Below are positions 18,126-27,997 of a stretch of DNA of 64,000 nucleotides, piece after piece; position 1 is the stretch's first letter; every line of letters starts with the position of its first letter. Both the position numbers and the translations under genes were made by a program. Source of the DNA: Sphingomonas sp. BK345 (GTDB taxonomy: Bacteria; Pseudomonadota; Alphaproteobacteria; Sphingomonadales; Sphingomonadaceae); assembly GCF_014193845.1 (NCBI RefSeq), contig NZ_JACHZX010000002.1:186001-250000 (forward strand). Reading direction: 5' to 3'. The notes beneath the pieces are model-generated. The model did no database searches. It had not been told where the DNA came from and saw only the letters and a list, made by a program, of their open reading frames with translations.

Positions 18126-18338
18126 ACGGCGCTCTGGTCGGGGATGAGCCGCTCCCCACCTGAGCTGCCGCCCCGGCGTAAGGCGGGATCCAGTTGCGAT
18201 GGACGAACTGGCTGCGCGCGACGTCACCCACCTCGACGTTCGCGGGGTTCAAGTGGCGAAGCGTCGAAGGTGTCCCACTCCACCGCTCGTCACCGCCCCG
18301 ATTGTCTCAGCCGTCACCTTCTGCTGTATCGTGGCGCG

Positions 18339-20375
18339 ATGAACCGCACCTCCGTCGCGAGTCTGCTCGCGCTCTCCGCCGCCGCGCTCGCCACTCCCGC
18401 CGCCGCGCGCCAGCTCACCATTGACGACGTCACGATGCTCAGCCGCGTCGGCGCGCCCGCCATGTCCGACGACGGCCACTGGCTGGTTTGGGCGCAGCGT
18501 GAGACCGACCTCGACGCCGACCGCGGCCGCTATGACCTGTGGCGGCTCGATCTGACCCGCGCCGGCGCCGCCCCCGAGAAGCTCGCTGCCGACCCCAAGC
18601 TAGACGAGAACGACCCGCAGGTCGTCGGCACCACCGTCTATTTCAGCGCCGACGACGCGATCTGGTCGGTGCCCGTGGCCGGCGGCACCCCGCGCCGGCT
18701 CACCGACTTCAAGGGCGGCTTCGGCGGCTTCAAGGTGGCCCCCACTGGCGACAAGCTCGTGGTCTGGGCCGACCGCACCCCCGGCGCGGCCACGCTCGAG
18801 CTGCCGATGGTGAAGAAGCGCGCCGATGCCGGCGCCGGCCGCACCTATGACCGGCTCTTCGTGCGCCACTGGGACACCTGGGCTGATGGGACCCGCTCGC
18901 AGCTGTTCGTGCTGCCGCTCACCGCGCAGGGCGCGCGGGGCAACGGGCGCTCGGTCATGGGCGGGCTGGTCGGCGACACGCCGTCCAAGCCGTTTGGCGG
19001 CGGCGAGGAAGTGAGCTGGAGCCCGGACGGTCGCACGCTCTATTTCGCGCTGCGTGAGGCGGGGCGGATCGAGCCGCTGTCGACCAATCTCGACGTCTTC
19101 CAGGTGCCCGCCGACGCCAGCGCGGCGCCGACCAACCTCACCGCCGCCAATCGCGCCACCGACACGCAGCCGAGCGTCTCCCCCGACGGTCGCACGCTCG
19201 CCTATCTCGCAATGCGGCGGCCCGGCTACGAGGCCGACCGCTACGTGCTGACGCTGCGCGATCTCGCCACCGGCCGCTCGACCTCGCTGACCGAGCGCTG
19301 GGACCGCTCGATCGGATCGCTGCGCTGGGCGCCCGACTCGCGCTCGCTCTACGTCACTGCCGAGGACACGCAGGAGAACCCTTTGTGGCGCGTCGACGCG
19401 CGCAGCGGGCAGGTCACGCGGCTGACCGAGCAAGGCAACGTCGCCGCGGTGGCGGTCGGCCCACGCGGCGCGGTGGTGGCGATGAACAGCCTCACCGCGC
19501 CCGACGACTTCTACCGCGTGGCGCCGGGTCGCGCGCCGCAGCGGCTCACCAGCGTCAACGCCGCCAAGCTCGCGGGCATCGACATGCCGGCGGTCGAGCG
19601 GTTCAGCTTCAAGGGCGCCAACGACGACACCGTCTGGGGTTTTGCGGTGCGGCCGGCGGGCAGCACCGGCAAGCTGCCGATCGCCTATATGGTCCACGGC
19701 GGGCCGCAGGGATCGAGCAACAACAGCTGGTCGTATCGTTGGAACCCGGCGGTGTTCGCCGGGGCGGGTTACGCGCTGGTGGCGGTCGATTTCCACGGCT
19801 CGACCGGTTACGGCCAGGCCTTCACCGACGCGATCCGCAACAATTGGGGCGGCTGGCCGCTCGAGGACCTGCAGAAGGGGCTCGCCGCCGCGACCGCGCG
19901 GTTCGACTGGATGGACGGCGGCAACGCCTGCGCGCTCGGCGCGAGCTACGGCGGCTATATGATGAACTGGATCGAGGGGCGCTGGCCCGATCGCTTCAAG
20001 TGCATCGTCCAGCACGACGGCGTCTTCGACGCGCGCGCCATGGCGTACGAGACCGAGGAACTGTGGTTCGACGAGTGGGAACATGGCGGCAAAGCCTATT
20101 TCGAGGACCCGCAGGCGTTCGAGAGGTGGAACCCGGTCAATTATGTCGATCGCTGGAAGACGCCGCAGCTGGTGATCACCGGCGAGAAGGACTTCCGTAT
20201 TCCCTATACGCAGGCGCTGGCGGCGTTCACCGCGCTGCAGCGGCGTGAGATCCCGTCACGGCTGCTCGTGTTCCCGGCCGAGAACCACTGGGTGCTCAAG
20301 CCCAAGGACTCGCGCCAATGGTATCGCGAGGTGATCGGCTGGATGAACCGCTGGACGGGCCGCACAGCACAGTGA
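18339..20375 (+). CDS. S9 family (prolyl oligopeptidase type) exported peptidase
   Basis: The 678-residue protein begins at ATG 18339 with a signal peptide (MNRTSVASLLALSAAALA, cleaved after AAA). Residues ~30-430 are WD40/TolB-like beta-propeller repeats (SPDGRTLYFA, SPDGRTLAYLAM, APDSRSLYVT). The alpha/beta hydrolase domain follows with Ser536 in GASYGGYM, Asp618 in GEKDFRIPY and His650 in AENHWVLKP. It cleaves oligopeptides, probably in the periplasm (dipeptidyl- or acylaminoacyl-peptidase type). It is transcribed alone after the alaS hairpin. Confidence 0.93.
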   Translation: MNRTSVASLLALSAAALATPAAARQLTIDDVTMLSRVGAPAMSDDGHWLVWAQRETDLDADRGRYDLWRLDLTRAGAAPEKLAADPKLDENDPQVVGTTVYFSADDAIWSVPVAGGTPRRLTDFKGGFGGFKVAPTGDKLVVWADRTPGAATLELPMVKKRADAGAGRTYDRLFVRHWDTWADGTRSQLFVLPLTAQGARGNGRSVMGGLVGDTPSKPFGGGEEVSWSPDGRTLYFALREAGRIEPLSTNLDVFQVPADASAAPTNLTAANRATDTQPSVSPDGRTLAYLAMRRPGYEADRYVLTLRDLATGRSTSLTERWDRSIGSLRWAPDSRSLYVTAEDTQENPLWRVDARSGQVTRLTEQGNVAAVAVGPRGAVVAMNSLTAPDDFYRVAPGRAPQRLTSVNAAKLAGIDMPAVERFSFKGANDDTVWGFAVRPAGSTGKLPIAYMVHGGPQGSSNNSWSYRWNPAVFAGAGYALVAVDFHGSTGYGQAFTDAIRNNWGGWPLEDLQKGLAAATARFDWMDGGNACALGASYGGYMMNWIEGRWPDRFKCIVQHDGVFDARAMAYETEELWFDEWEHGGKAYFEDPQAFERWNPVNYVDRWKTPQLVITGEKDFRIPYTQALAAFTALQRREIPSRLLVFPAENHWVLKPKDSRQWYREVIGWMNRWTGRTAQ

Positions 20376-20444
20376 TGCAGCCCGCCGGGGGAACGCGCGA
20401 GGCTAACCTGGGTTGGTAGGTGTGCCCGTCCAGGAGAGCCGACG

Positions 20445-21515
20445 ATGTACGCTGCCCCGATCCGCTACCGCCCCGAGCTCGAGCAGGTGAAGCCCGACGA
20501 GGCGGAGACGATCGCGCAGCTCAATGCGACGTTCGACCGGATCCTGGAGACGACCAACGAGGATTACGGCCATGCCGTTCGCGCCGTCCACGCCAAGGCG
20601 CACGGCGTCCTCGAGGGAACGCTGACGATCGACGTCGACCTGCCGCCCGAGCTGGCGCAGGGGCTGTTCGCGACGCCGGGGGAGCATCGCGTGATGATGC
20701 GCCTCTCGACCAACCCCGGCGACATCCTCGACGACGCCATCTCCCTGCCGCGCGGACTAGCGATCAAGGTGTTCGACGTGGACGGCGCGCGGCTGCCCGG
20801 CGCGGAGGGGCGCACGCAGGACTTCGTGATGGTCAACGGCAAGGTTTTTCAGGCCAAGGACGCGGACAAGTTCCTCGGTAGTCTGAAGCTGCTCGCTCCG
20901 ACGACCGACGCGATCGAGGGCGGGAAGAAGGCGCTGTCCGCGGTGCTGCGCGGGGTCCGCAGCGCCATTGGCGCCGTCGGTATCGAGAGCCCGGCGATCA
21001 ATTCGCTCGGCGGCGCGCCCAACGTGGATCCCGTCGGCGAGACCTATTACAGCGTGACGCCGTTCCGCTACGGTGACCATGTCGCCAAGTTCAGCCTGCG
21101 GCCGATCGCGCCGGGGCTGCGCGCGCGCAAGGGCGATATCATCGACACCGACGGCGAGCGCGATGCGATCCGCCGCACCGTGCAGGAGGACCTGCGTGAC
21201 ACCGAGGGCGAGTGGGAGTTCCGCGTCCAGCTCGCGCGGGACGAGGCGCACCAGCCGATCGAGGATCCCACGGTCGAGTGGGACGAGGAGGAGGCGCCGT
21301 TCCACCGCGTCGGCGTGATCCGCACGCGAGCGCAGGACAGCTGGGACCCGGCACGCGTGGAGCAGGTCAACGAGCAGATGCGCTTCAGCGTGTGGACCGG
21401 GCTGGCCGCGCATCAGCCGCTCGGCAACATCAACCGCGCGCGCCGCGACACCTATCGGCATTCGGCCGACTTCCGCGCGCGAGCGAACGGCTGCCCGATC
21501 CACGAACCGGTGTGA
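20445..21515 (+). CDS. Catalase family (SrpA-like) heme protein
   Basis: At 356 residues it is much shorter than true catalase (about 480-500) but normal for catalase-related proteins. HAKAHGVLEGTLTI near residue 49 holds the expected distal His. Further markers are MMRLSTNPGDI, RGLAIKVFDVDG, QDFVMVNGKVF and the late PLGNINRARRDTY, where Arg and Tyr are suitable proximal heme ligands. Such proteins may have peroxidase or fatty-acid-hydroperoxide activity. No signal peptide is seen, so it should be cytoplasmic. A GGAGAG ribosome site precedes the ATG. Confidence 0.85.
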   Translation: MYAAPIRYRPELEQVKPDEAETIAQLNATFDRILETTNEDYGHAVRAVHAKAHGVLEGTLTIDVDLPPELAQGLFATPGEHRVMMRLSTNPGDILDDAISLPRGLAIKVFDVDGARLPGAEGRTQDFVMVNGKVFQAKDADKFLGSLKLLAPTTDAIEGGKKALSAVLRGVRSAIGAVGIESPAINSLGGAPNVDPVGETYYSVTPFRYGDHVAKFSLRPIAPGLRARKGDIIDTDGERDAIRRTVQEDLRDTEGEWEFRVQLARDEAHQPIEDPTVEWDEEEAPFHRVGVIRTRAQDSWDPARVEQVNEQMRFSVWTGLAAHQPLGNINRARRDTYRHSADFRARANGCPIHEPV

Positions 21516-21587
21516 GCGCGCGCCGGTATCATCTCGTTAACCCTGCAGACTTAACGTTAATCTCCTCAGGTGGTTGAGGAAGTACAC

Positions 21588-22235
21588 GTGCGCGAGGGAC
21601 CGTTGTGGGACGCGATCAAGCGATCGCAGCTGGTGATCGAGTTCACGCCCGATGGCACGATTACTTGGGTGAACGAGCGCTTCCTCAAGGCGATGGGCTA
21701 TACCGCGCGCGAGGTGGAGGGGCGGCACCACCGCACCTTATGTCCTGCCGCCTTTGCCGCCTCGGCCGACTATGCCGCGCTGTGGCGTGCACTGGCCGAG
21801 GGCAAGCACCAGAGCGGATTGTTCGAACGCGTCGCGCGCGATGGCAGCGCCGTGTGGCTGCGCGCGGTCTATACGCCGATCACGGGCGAGAATGGCGTGG
21901 TCGAGCGGATCGTGAAGTTCGCCAGCGACGTGACCGCTGAGGTTAATCTCGCCGACGAGGTCGAGCTGCGGCTGCGCGAGAGCCAGCGTTATCGCGGCGA
22001 GGCCGAAATTGACCGCGGCAAGATGGAGACGTTGGTCGAGCAGCTCGCCGGCGTGGTCGACGCCATCGCGGGCATCGCGGCGCAGACCAACCTGCTCGCG
22101 CTCAACGCCTCGATCGAGGCGGCGCGCGCGGGCGACGCCGGGCGCGGTTTCGCGGTGGTCGCGGCCGAGGTGAAGAAACTGGCCGGCGACACACAGGCGG
22201 CGACACTGCGCGCGCGGCAGATGATTGCGGCGTAG
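21588..22235 (+). CDS. Short soluble PAS / methyl-accepting chemotaxis signalling protein
   Basis: I choose GTG 21588 because TTGAGGAAG lies five bases upstream; GTG 21570 in the same frame is the alternative. One PAS domain (about residues 10-115; [31 protein letters not shown]) is followed by a short piece of the MCP signalling hairpin with the conserved tip [18 protein letters not shown]. The protein is about 215 residues with no transmembrane segment. Only one arm and tip of the hairpin are clearly present and the frame stops soon after, so it is a minimal MCP. It may sense a cytoplasmic cue and talk to a CheA, or be a degraded remnant. No che genes are nearby. Confidence 0.75.
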   Translation: MREGPLWDAIKRSQLVIEFTPDGTITWVNERFLKAMGYTAREVEGRHHRTLCPAAFAASADYAALWRALAEGKHQSGLFERVARDGSAVWLRAVYTPITGENGVVERIVKFASDVTAEVNLADEVELRLRESQRYRGEAEIDRGKMETLVEQLAGVVDAIAGIAAQTNLLALNASIEAARAGDAGRGFAVVAAEVKKLAGDTQAATLRARQMIAA

Positions 22236-22331
22236 CGCGCGGGGCGTCGCTGAAGTCTGATCCCTCGACGTCGAAGCGTGCTTCGGCGAAGCCGGCACCG
22301 AGGCCCATGGAAACGGCGTTCGTGGCTCTTG

Positions 22332-22351
22332 GCTCCTGCTTGCGCAGGAGC
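22332..22351. repeat. Dispersed hairpin repeat GCTCCTGC-N4-GCAGGAGC, copy 2
   Basis: This perfect 8-bp stem lies in the 175-bp gap between the PAS/MCP gene and the convergent tesB-like gene. It is the same unit as at 18106 and 63196, with a different loop (TTGC). Confidence 0.7.
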
Positions 22352-22410
22352 CCGCTGGGGCTGCGGACGTGGTCGATCGAACTCTCATCGACCGCCTCCG
22401 ACCCAATCCG

Positions 22411-23280
22411 CTATCGCCGCCGGATCAGCCCCTCCTGCGCCACGCTCGCGACCAATCGCCCGTCTTGCGCGTAGATCGCGCCGCGGTTGAAGCCGCGGCC
22501 GGCGCCCGACCAGGGGCTGTCCGCCGCGTACAACAGCCACTCGTCGGCCCGCACCGGCGCGTGCAGCCACAGCGCATGGTCGAGGCTGGCGGTCTGCATG
22601 CCCGGCGTGGTCCAGCTCACGCCGTGCGGCAGCATCGCCGTGCTGAGCAGCGCGGTGTCACTGGCATAGGCGAGGACCGCGCGGTGCACCGCCGCGTCGT
22701 CGCCGAGCGGCGCCACGGCGCGGAACCAGCTGTGCTGCACCGGCTCGCGCGGCGCGGGATCGGTCCAGCGCCGCGGCGCGACCGGGCGGAACTCGATCGG
22801 GCGCTCGCGCAGCAGCGACTCGCGCCAGCGCTCCGGGATCGTCTCGCGCTGCTCGATCCGCCACTCACGCTCGCTCCGCAGCGTCTCGGGCGCGGGCACG
22901 TCGGGCATCGCCGACTGGTGGTGGAAGCCGGCCTCGTCGCGCTGGAATGAAGCGGTGAGCGTCAGGATCGGCCGCTCGTCCTGCCACGCCACCACCCGCC
23001 GGGTGGCGAAGCTGGCGCCGTCGAAGTCGCGCGCGACGCGATAGTCGATCGGCGCGGCCTCCGACCCCGGCCGCATGAAATAGGCGTGGAGCGAGTGCGC
23101 GGCGCGGCCATCGACGGTGCGCTGCGCCGCCTGGAGCGCCTGTGCCACCACCTGGCCACCGAAGACTCGCCCGACACCGTCAGTGGAGCGGCGCCCGCGG
23201 AACAGGTCGACGTCGACCGCGACCACGTCGAGCAGGTCGACGAGGTCGGCGACGAGCGCGGCGAGCGTCGTCTCTGCCAT
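22411..23280 (-). CDS. tesB: Acyl-CoA thioesterase II
   Basis: The 289-residue double-hotdog protein matches TesB. The N-terminal RVFGGQVVAQALQAA and the C-terminal catalytic neighbourhood are present: Asp in ASLDHALWLH, Ser/Thr in DSPWSGAGRG and Gln in SVAQEGL. It hydrolyses acyl-CoA to free acid plus CoA. I choose ATG 23280, which has GAGGCGC upstream, over a start four codons earlier. It lies 8 bp downstream of the acyl-CoA dehydrogenase stop, so it belongs to the acyl-CoA operon that runs leftward from about 28,000. Confidence 0.92.
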   Translation of the reverse strand: MAETTLAALVADLVDLLDVVAVDVDLFRGRRSTDGVGRVFGGQVVAQALQAAQRTVDGRAAHSLHAYFMRPGSEAAPIDYRVARDFDGASFATRRVVAWQDERPILTLTASFQRDEAGFHHQSAMPDVPAPETLRSEREWRIEQRETIPERWRESLLRERPIEFRPVAPRRWTDPAPREPVQHSWFRAVAPLGDDAAVHRAVLAYASDTALLSTAMLPHGVSWTTPGMQTASLDHALWLHAPVRADEWLLYAADSPWSGAGRGFNRGAIYAQDGRLVASVAQEGLIRRR

Positions 23281-23288
23281 CGTGCGCC

Positions 23289-24416
23289 TCAATAGCCCGC
23301 CGCGCGTGCAAGCCGGTCGGAGTGGTAGTGCGTGTCGCCGAACAACTCGGCGAGCACGCGCGCGCGCTTCATGTAGAAGCCGACGTCATATTCGTCGGTC
23401 ATGCCGATGCCGCCATGCATCTGCACGCTCTCCTGCACCGACAGGGTCGTCGCCAGCCCGGTCATCGCCTTGGCGACCGAGACCGCCTCGTCGGCCGCGT
23501 CGCTCCCCGTGTCGAGCAGCTGCTGCGCCTTGAGCACCGCAGCGCGCGCCACCTCCATCTCGCTGTAGAGATGCGCGGCGCGATGCTGCAGCGCCTGGAA
23601 GCTGCCGATCGGCACGCCGAACTGTTTGCGCTGTTTGAGATAGCCGATCGTCATGTCCATCGCGCCGGCGCCGACGCCGACCAGCTCGGCCGCCGCGCCG
23701 GTACGCCCGGCGCGCAGCGCACGGTCGAGCACCGCGCGACCCGCGTCGACCTCACCCAGCACCGCGTCGGCGTCGACGGTGACGTCCTCTAGCGTCAGCC
23801 GTGCGGCGACGCTCGAGTCGGCGAGCCGCTCGGGCGTGGCGGTCAGCCCGGCGGCGTCGCGCGGCACCGCGAATAAGGTGATGCCGCCCGCGTCGTCGTC
23901 GCCGCCAGCGGTGCGCGCGGCGACGATCAGCACGTCGGCGACATGGCCGTGCGTGACGAACTGCTTGGCGCCGGACAGCCGGAAGCCGTTGCCGGCGCGC
24001 TCGGCGCGCAGCGCGACCCGGTCGCGGTGCTTCGCGCCCTCGTCGATGGCGAGCGCGGCGACCGTCTCGCCCGCCAGGATACCGGGGTACCAGCGCGCCG
24101 CCTGCGCGCTGCCGCGCAGCGCCTCCACTGCCGCGACCGCGGTGGTGAGAAAGGGGGAGGGTGACAGGTTGCGCCCGATCTCCTCCAGCACCACGCCGGC
24201 CTCGACATGGCCGAGCCCGAGCCCACCCTGGTCCTCGCCGATCAGGATGCCGGTGAATCCCAACTCGGCGAACTGCTTCCACAGATCGGGCGAGAAGCCG
24301 AGAGGATCGTTTGAGTCGCGTAGGCTGCGGAGGTGGGAAACGGGCGCGTGCTCGGCGACGAACTCCTTGGCGGTGTCGCGCAGCATCATCTGTTCGTTGT
24401 TGAGGTAGAGCGGCAT
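23289..24416 (-). CDS. Acyl-CoA dehydrogenase (first of two)
   Basis: The ~375-residue protein opens with MPLYLNNEQMMLRDTAKEFV, the usual start of this subgroup; a start five codons earlier is possible. It has the alpha-helical N-domain (GFTGILIGEDQGGLGLGHVE), the middle beta-domain (KQFVTHGHVADVLIV) and the C-terminal helical domain with the FGVPIGSFQALQHRAA FAD/tetramer motif and HGGIGMTDEYDVG. It removes hydrogens at C2-C3 of an acyl-CoA with FAD and passes electrons to ETF. Paired dehydrogenase genes like this one and the next often form hetero-oligomers for sterol or unusual acyl side chains; that is possible but unproven here. Confidence 0.92.
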   Translation of the reverse strand: MPLYLNNEQMMLRDTAKEFVAEHAPVSHLRSLRDSNDPLGFSPDLWKQFAELGFTGILIGEDQGGLGLGHVEAGVVLEEIGRNLSPSPFLTTAVAAVEALRGSAQAARWYPGILAGETVAALAIDEGAKHRDRVALRAERAGNGFRLSGAKQFVTHGHVADVLIVAARTAGGDDDAGGITLFAVPRDAAGLTATPERLADSSVAARLTLEDVTVDADAVLGEVDAGRAVLDRALRAGRTGAAAELVGVGAGAMDMTIGYLKQRKQFGVPIGSFQALQHRAAHLYSEMEVARAAVLKAQQLLDTGSDAADEAVSVAKAMTGLATTLSVQESVQMHGGIGMTDEYDVGFYMKRARVLAELFGDTHYHSDRLARAAGY

Positions 24417-24486
24417 CACATCTGGTCCCATGTTGCGGCGGACGCCGGAACTCAGGCTCCCGGCCGCACCGCGTCATCATTCTGAA

Positions 24487-24504
24487 CTCCTGCGTTCGCA
24501 GGAG
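24487..24504. repeat. Dispersed hairpin repeat CTCCTGC-N4-GCAGGAG, copy 3
   Basis: This is a 7-bp perfect stem between the two acyl-CoA dehydrogenase genes, so this copy sits inside a probable operon rather than at its end. One outer pair is lost relative to copies at 18106, 22332 and 63196. Confidence 0.65.
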
Positions 24505-24516
24505 CACGGTCTCGAT

Positions 24517-25704
24517 CTAGGCTCCCGGCAGCTCGAGGATACGCTTGGCGACGATGTTGAGCTGGATCTCGCTCGTCCCGCCCTCGATCGAATTGGCCTT
24601 GGTGCGCAGCCAGGCGCGCGCGCCGGCGCCGCCGCGCGAGCGCTCGCTCTCCCATTCCAGCGCGTCCGAGCCGCCCGCGGCCATCATCAGCTCGTGCCGC
24701 GCCTTGTTCAGCTCGGTGCCGACATATTTCATCATGCTCGGCTGCGCGGGATGCGCGCGCCCTGCCTTGAGTTCGTCGATGAAGCGCTCGGACATCGCCG
24801 CGAAGGCCTTGGCGCGGACCTCGAACAAGGCGATCTGCGCGCGCAGCAGCGGGTCGGTGAGGCGGCCGTCGTGATCGAGCCCGACCGTCGCGATCGCGCC
24901 CTCCACCAGGGGGTTGCGCCCCCCGCTCGCCAGACCCATGCCGCTGATCATCTCGCGCTCGTGTCCGAGCAGGTATTTGGCGACGTCCCAGCCCTTGTTC
25001 TCGTCATGGACCCGGTTCGCCTTGGGCACCTTCACGTTGTCCATGAAGGTCTCGCAAAAGGGTGAGTAACCGCTGATCAGCAGGATCGGCTTGGTCGAGA
25101 CCCCGGGCGAGTCCATGTCGAACAGCACGAAGCTGATCCCGCCCTGTTTCGACTGCTTGCTGGTGCGCACCAGACAGAAGATCCAGTCGGCCTTGTCGGC
25201 ATAGCTGGTCCACACCTTCTGGCCGTTGACGATATAATGGTCACCCGCGTCCTCGGCGCTGGCGGCGAGCCCGGCCAGGTCGGAGCCGGCATTGGGCTCG
25301 GAATAGCCTTGGCACCAGCGGATCTCGCCGCGCGCGATCTGGGGCAGATGCTCCAGCTTCTGTGCCTCGGTGCCGTATTTGAGCAGCGCCGGACCGAGCA
25401 TCGAGATGCCGAACGAGTTGAGTGGGTTGCGTGCGCGGATCGCGGCCATCTCCTCGCGCAGGATCTTCGTCTCCGCCGGCGAGAGCCCGCCGCCGCCATA
25501 TTCCGTCGGCCAGTCGGGCACGGTCCAGCCGCGCTCGGTCATCGCAGTGAGCCAGCGCGCCTGCGGCGGGTTGGCGGCAGGGTCGTAGCGGCGGCCGCCC
25601 CAGCAGATGTCGGTGTCGGCGCGCACCGGCTCGCGCATCTCGGGCGGGCAGTTCGCGGCGAGCCACGCGCGGGTCTCGCTGCGGAAGGTGTCGAGGTCGG
25701 TCAT
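24517..25704 (-). CDS. Acyl-CoA dehydrogenase (second of two)
   Basis: The 395-residue protein has WPTEYGGGGLSPAETKILREE in the N-domain. The FAD/substrate loop RWCQGYSEPNAGSDLAGL and the middle-domain NGQKVWTSYADKADWIFCLVRT follow. The C-terminal part has a long helix bundle and a GGTSEIQLNIVAKRILELP end. It resembles large-substrate acyl-CoA dehydrogenases (FadE-like). It is upstream of the first dehydrogenase on the same strand, separated by about 100 bp that contain a hairpin repeat. It likely acts in the same acyl-CoA oxidation pathway as the FadJ-type gene. Confidence 0.93.
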   Translation of the reverse strand: MTDLDTFRSETRAWLAANCPPEMREPVRADTDICWGGRRYDPAANPPQARWLTAMTERGWTVPDWPTEYGGGGLSPAETKILREEMAAIRARNPLNSFGISMLGPALLKYGTEAQKLEHLPQIARGEIRWCQGYSEPNAGSDLAGLAASAEDAGDHYIVNGQKVWTSYADKADWIFCLVRTSKQSKQGGISFVLFDMDSPGVSTKPILLISGYSPFCETFMDNVKVPKANRVHDENKGWDVAKYLLGHEREMISGMGLASGGRNPLVEGAIATVGLDHDGRLTDPLLRAQIALFEVRAKAFAAMSERFIDELKAGRAHPAQPSMMKYVGTELNKARHELMMAAGGSDALEWESERSRGGAGARAWLRTKANSIEGGTSEIQLNIVAKRILELPGA

Positions 25705-25793
25705 CGCTGGGTCCTCGCGGGAGAGGTGAGGTGGGCGGCGGGGGCGGCGGTGGTGCAGTTAGAGGCGCTTACTCCGCCTCTTCCGCCCACCGG

Positions 25794-25890
25794 CGTCATC
25801 CCGAACTTGTTTCGGGATCCACGGTGCGGCGTACTCAGGTGCGGCGGAGCTTGCGGGACCGTGGATCCTGAAACGAGTTCAGGATGACGG
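25794..25890. repeat. Long intergenic inverted repeat (GTCATCC...GGATCCA family), copy 1
   Basis: The left arm begins GTCATCCCGAACTTGTTTCG and runs to ACGGT. The right arm is its near-complement, CCGTGGATCCTGAAACGAG onwards. Each arm also folds on itself (CCCGAA/TTCGGG and CCTGAA/TTCAGG), and the centre is variable. A second copy is at 63339-63435. It lies between the acyl-CoA dehydrogenase and FadJ-type genes. Confidence 0.8.
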
Positions 25891-25978
25891 CAGCGGGAGG
25901 GGAGGGGGCACGGGCCATCGCTGGCGGCCTCTCGCCGGCGCCGCCTTTGGCCTCGCCATCGCCCGGCGGCCGCCCCGC

Positions 25979-27997
25979 TCACTTGATCGTGCCCTCGCGC
26001 AGGCTCTTCGCCACCGTGAAGCCGTGCTTCTCCAGCCCGGCGACGACCTTGTCATAACCCTCGGTCTCCGCCCAGAACATCGGGCCGCCGCGGTACACCG
26101 GCCAGCCGTAGCCGTAGATCCAGACGACATCGACGTCCGACGCGCGCTGCGCCTTGCCCTCCTCCAGGATCAGTGCGCCCTCGTTGACCATCGGGTAGAG
26201 CGTGCGCTCGACGATCTCCGCGTCGGTCACGGCATGCTGCGGCGTGCCGGTCCTCTCGCGCCACTCCTGGATGATCTCGGCGACGCGTGGGGAGGGGCTT
26301 GGAGTGCGCTTCTCGTCGTAATCGTAGAAGCCCGCCTGGCGTTTCTGGCCCCAGCGGCCCTCGGCGGCGAGCGCGTCGCGGACGTTCTCGATCCGGCTCG
26401 GGTCGCGGTGCCAGCCGATGTCGACGCCCGCGAGATCGGCCATCTGGAAGGGCCCCATCGGCATGCCGAACTCGGTGTGGACGCGATCGATCTGCTCGGG
26501 CGTGGCGCCCTCGAGCAGCAACTTGTTGGCCTCGACCTGGCGCGGCATCAGCATACGGTTGCCGATGAAGCCGTAGGTGACGCCCGCCACCACCGCCACC
26601 TTCCGGATCCGCTTGGCCAGCGCCATCACCGTCGCGAGCACGTCCGGCGCTGTCGCGGCGCCGCGCACCACCTCCAGCAGCTTCATCACGTTGGCGGGCG
26701 AGAAGAAGTGCATCCCCAGGACGTCCTGCGGCCGCTTCGTGCAGGCGGCGATCGCGTCGATGTCGAGATAGGAAGTGTTGGAGGCGAGGATCGCGCCCGG
26801 CTTGGCGATGCTGTCGAGGCGCGTGAAGATCTCCTTCTTGACATCCATATTCTCGTACACCGCCTCGATGACGAGGTCGCAGTCGGCGAGCGTGTCGAAG
26901 TCGAGCGTCGGCGTCAGCGCCGCCATCGCCGCCTCGACCTGCGCCGGCTTCATCCGCCCCTTGGCCGCGGTCGCCTCGTAATTTTTGCGGATGACGGCGG
27001 TGCCGCGGTCGAGTGCCTCCTGCGCCATCTCGACGATCGTCACGGGGATGCCCGCGGAGAGGAAGTTCATCGCGATCCCGCCGCCCATCGTCCCCGCGCC
27101 GATCACGCCGACCCGGGCGATCGGCCGTAGCGCGGTGTCGGCGGGGACGTCGTCGATCCTTGCCGCCTGGCGCTCGGCGAAGAAGATGTGGCGCTGCGCC
27201 GCCGACTGCGTGCCGGTCATCAGCCGCATGAACGCCTGCCGCTCATAGGCGAGCCCCTCGGCGAACGGCAGCTCGGTCGCCTTGACGACGCATTCGACGT
27301 TGGCGGCCGGCGCGTCGAAGCCGCGGAAGCGACGGGCGTTTTCCTTCATGAATGCGGCGACCGCCTCCGGATCGGCCGCGACGGCCTTCTCGGCAGCGCG
27401 CGGGATCGGGCGCTTGGCCTTCACCTCATTGGCGAAGGCGAGCGCGTCGACGGCGAGACTGTCCTCGCCGACGATCCGGTCGATCAATCCCGCCTCCTGC
27501 GCGCGCTGAGCCGAGATCGGCTCGCCCTTCGCGGTCATCTCCAGCGCGAGCCGCACCCCGGCGAGTCGCGGCAGCCGCTGCGTCCCGCCCGCGCCCGGCA
27601 ACAGGCCGAGCTTCACCTCGGGCGTGCCGATCTTGGCCGAGGGCACCGCGACGCGATAGTGACAGCCGAGCGCCACCTCGCAGCCGCCGCCCAGCGCGAT
27701 GCCATGGATCGCGGCGACCACCGGCTTGCCGCACGCCTCGATCATGTCGACCAGCACCGGCAGCAGCGGCTCGACCGGCGGTTTGCCGAACTCGGTGATG
27801 TCCGCGCCCGCGAAGAAGGTGCGGCCGTCGCAGCGGATCACCATCGCCGCGATCGACTGGTCCGCGGCGCCCTCCTTGATCGCTGCCTCCAACCCGATCC
27901 GCACCGCCGCGCCGAGCGCGTTCACCGGCGGGTTGTCGGACACGATGACGAGCACGTCGCCGTGGCGCTCGGTGCGGATCGGGGAAGAGGCGGTCAT
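25979..27997 (-). CDS. Bifunctional enoyl-CoA hydratase / 3-hydroxyacyl-CoA dehydrogenase (FadJ/FadB type)
   Basis: The 672-residue multifunctional enzyme starts at ATG 27997. Residues 1-190 are the crotonase domain with its two acidic residues, Glu107 (GGGCEVAL) and Glu127 ([15 protein letters not shown]). From about residue 295 comes the NAD-binding Rossmann domain ([15 protein letters not shown]). Two C-terminal dehydrogenase domains follow ([16 protein letters not shown], then [10 protein letters not shown]). It hydrates trans-2-enoyl-CoA and oxidises the 3-hydroxyacyl-CoA, steps two and three of beta-oxidation. No thiolase gene is adjacent, so the last step must be encoded elsewhere. Confidence 0.95.
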   Translation of the reverse strand: MTASSPIRTERHGDVLVIVSDNPPVNALGAAVRIGLEAAIKEGAADQSIAAMVIRCDGRTFFAGADITEFGKPPVEPLLPVLVDMIEACGKPVVAAIHGIALGGGCEVALGCHYRVAVPSAKIGTPEVKLGLLPGAGGTQRLPRLAGVRLALEMTAKGEPISAQRAQEAGLIDRIVGEDSLAVDALAFANEVKAKRPIPRAAEKAVAADPEAVAAFMKENARRFRGFDAPAANVECVVKATELPFAEGLAYERQAFMRLMTGTQSAAQRHIFFAERQAARIDDVPADTALRPIARVGVIGAGTMGGGIAMNFLSAGIPVTIVEMAQEALDRGTAVIRKNYEATAAKGRMKPAQVEAAMAALTPTLDFDTLADCDLVIEAVYENMDVKKEIFTRLDSIAKPGAILASNTSYLDIDAIAACTKRPQDVLGMHFFSPANVMKLLEVVRGAATAPDVLATVMALAKRIRKVAVVAGVTYGFIGNRMLMPRQVEANKLLLEGATPEQIDRVHTEFGMPMGPFQMADLAGVDIGWHRDPSRIENVRDALAAEGRWGQKRQAGFYDYDEKRTPSPSPRVAEIIQEWRERTGTPQHAVTDAEIVERTLYPMVNEGALILEEGKAQRASDVDVVWIYGYGWPVYRGGPMFWAETEGYDKVVAGLEKHGFTVAKSLREGTIK

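Noticed and set aside
15363..18227. Very long open frame (about 950 codons) on the minus strand opposite alaS
   Set aside because: It is Arg/Ala/His-rich with no family resemblance and no ribosome site. In high-GC DNA the strand opposite a real gene often stays open; alaS on the plus strand is certain.
18600..20084. Long minus-strand frame opposite the S9 peptidase
   Set aside because: It has shadow composition and no recognisable domain; the plus-strand peptidase has a full catalytic triad.
21541..21570. TTAACGTTAA palindrome before the PAS/MCP gene as an operator
   Set aside because: It is a short palindrome with no second copy and no supporting context.
25705..25978. Possible small gene between the acyl-CoA dehydrogenase and FadJ genes
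   Set aside because: The frames there read through the inverted repeat and have no ribosome site.
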